Below, piece after piece: positions 5,889 to 6,935 of a stretch of DNA of 6,935 bases (positions are counted from its first letter, which is position 1; each line of letters opens with the position of its first letter). Made by a program: the position numbers and the translations under genes. This stretch comes from an uncultured Synergistales bacterium (lineage in GTDB: Bacteria > Synergistota > Synergistia > Synergistales > Aminobacteriaceae): NCBI GenBank assembly GCA_937957815.1, contig CALFXN010000377.1:1-6935 (forward strand). Direction: 5' to 3'. The notes below the pieces were generated by a model. The model worked only from the letters and a program-made list of their open reading frames with translations. It searched no databases and had not been told where the DNA came from.

Positions 5889-6935
5889 GATCGTGAATCA
5901 CCTGCGACCTGAACGTATGCGGAATCTTACCCGAAAGGGAATGGATTTCGGCGCTCAGGCTGAAGATCCGCTCCCGAAGCTTGAAGATACAGTCGGTGGT
6001 CTCGCCGTGCCCGCGGACGATATCCTCGGCCATCGCCCTGCACGATGGTCTGCCGCACGAGCCGCAATCGATATGCGGCAACTCGGAAAAAATCGCGTTC
6101 ATTGTCCTGAGTCGATCCATCGCTTCCTTGAGGTTTTCCGCCAGAGGAAGACGCTGCTTCGGCCTGACCGGTTTCTCGAGTTTCCAGATATCCGAGGCGA
6201 ACCCGTCCGCGGCGACGCGACGCTCATCCTCGGTCGGGTTCCAGTCGATTTTGATGCTGTCGAGACGAAGCTGCGACAGAAACCGCGACTCGGACGTCCC
6301 GACACCGCCGATACACCCGAGGTCGCATGCCCGGCACTCGATATAATCGACGCCGGAAAGTCGCCCGAGTTCGAGTTCCGTCAGGAGATCCTTCGTGTTC
6401 CGGAGTCCCGAGACGGATATCGTCGTCAACTGCCGTTCGGAGAACGATTCGACGTGACGGCACTCCCCGCCCGAAACCGACCACAGGAGCCATCTCCGAT
6501 TCAGCTGCGTCGGGAGCGCTCCCGCGACCTTCGGACTCCCGGCGAGAATGTCGCGAACGAGCCTGCGAACCGATATCGAATACGTCATCGTGCTTCTCTC
6601 GCGCCCCTCGGGCGCGTGGACAAGCGTCGTCTTCGCGGGGCACGGAACCGCCATCGTGACGGGATCGTCTCGGCCGGTTCGGTTCTTCCAGAGCGCCACG
6701 CCAATCTCGAGCGGAGACTCGACGGGAACGATGCGGCCGACGAGTTCCGGAAAGTTGATCTGGATCAGGCGGAGAACCGCGGGGCAATAGGTCGATATGA
6801 ACGGAAGCCGGTCACGGCTCTCCGTATCGAGAAGCTTCGCGATCGAACAGGCGGCGATATCGTACGCTTCGGACTCGTATTCGGTCAGATCCTCGATCCC
6901 CGAACTCTGGAGCGCTTCCTTCATGAGCGCGGGAC
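5866..6935 (-). CDS. [FeFe]-hydrogenase-like H-domain protein with C-terminal 4Fe-4S motif (5'-truncated by window)
   Basis: The reading frame runs off the window edge, so the N-terminus (probably ferredoxin-like clusters) is missing and the Met at 6922-6924 is internal; residue numbers count from it. The H-domain shows the three H-cluster segments: STYCP (C47), VPCPAK (C95, K98) and IECRACDLGC (C200, C204). All four cluster cysteines are kept. However, catalytic enzymes have TSCCP, MPCxxKxxE and ExMxCxxGC; here the proton-relay Cys is Tyr46, the Met of MPC is Val, the Glu after K98 is Leu, and the Met of the third motif is Arg. An FeS motif CGSCGRPSC plus C312 (C287, C290, C295, C312) follows, then a short heptad-like helix to residue ~335. 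It is probably a sensory or redox-signalling member rather than a bulk hydrogenase. It heads the operon visible here. Confidence 0.87.
   Translation of the reverse strand, partial: PALMKEALQSSGIEDLTEYESEAYDIAACSIAKLLDTESRDRLPFISTYCPAVLRLIQINFPELVGRIVPVESPLEIGVALWKNRTGRDDPVTMAVPCPAKTTLVHAPEGRERSTMTYSISVRRLVRDILAGSPKVAGALPTQLNRRWLLWSVSGGECRHVESFSERQLTTISVSGLRNTKDLLTELELGRLSGVDYIECRACDLGCIGGVGTSESRFLSQLRLDSIKIDWNPTEDERRVAADGFASDIWKLEKPVRPKQRLPLAENLKEAMDRLRTMNAIFSELPHIDCGSCGRPSCRAMAEDIVRGHGETTDCIFKLRERIFSLSAEIHSLSGKIPHTFRSQVIHDHEDQRFI

Overview
The window comes from a GC-rich bacterium, very probably an anaerobe. It holds two tightly packed, convergent operons and almost no non-coding DNA. The anaerobe inference rests on a [FeFe]-hydrogenase-like H-domain protein. 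A short HisG that needs HisZ, a monofunctional HisB and a fused HisIE fit several anaerobic phyla. I lean weakly towards Synergistota or a Clostridia-like lineage, but the sequence does not settle this.

Left part (about 2-4849, + strand): a histidine biosynthesis operon in the order hisZ (5' end cut by the window), hisG, hisB, hisH, hisA, hisF, hisIE. Junctions are 4-base ATGA overlaps (hisG/hisB, hisB/hisH, hisH/hisA), 7-base ATGCTGA overlaps (hisZ/hisG, hisA/hisF), and a 5-base gap (hisF/hisIE). Together the products cover ATP + PRPP to imidazole-acetol phosphate: HisZG step 1, HisIE steps 2-3, HisA step 4, HisHF step 5, HisB step 6. The genes for the last steps (hisC, histidinol-phosphate phosphatase, hisD) are not present, and hisG abuts hisB directly. 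HisB keeps both HHxxE metal motifs but has Gly at two usually acidic positions.

Right part (about 6935-4774, - strand): a second operon read leftwards. It encodes an H-cluster-type iron-sulfur protein (5' end cut by the window), a small stand-alone DRTGG-domain protein and a PHP-family metal phosphoesterase, joined by 23-base and 4-base overlaps. To my knowledge these three families recur together in anaerobes, and a redox or hydrogen-sensing role is plausible but unproven. The H-domain keeps its four cluster cysteines but has Tyr where catalytic hydrogenases have the proton-relay Cys.

The two operons collide: hisIE and the PHP gene overlap by 76 bases at their 3' ends, with no recognisable intrinsic terminator for either. 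No promoter, RNA gene, mobile element, CRISPR array or gene-free stretch was found. Promoters for both operons must lie outside the window.
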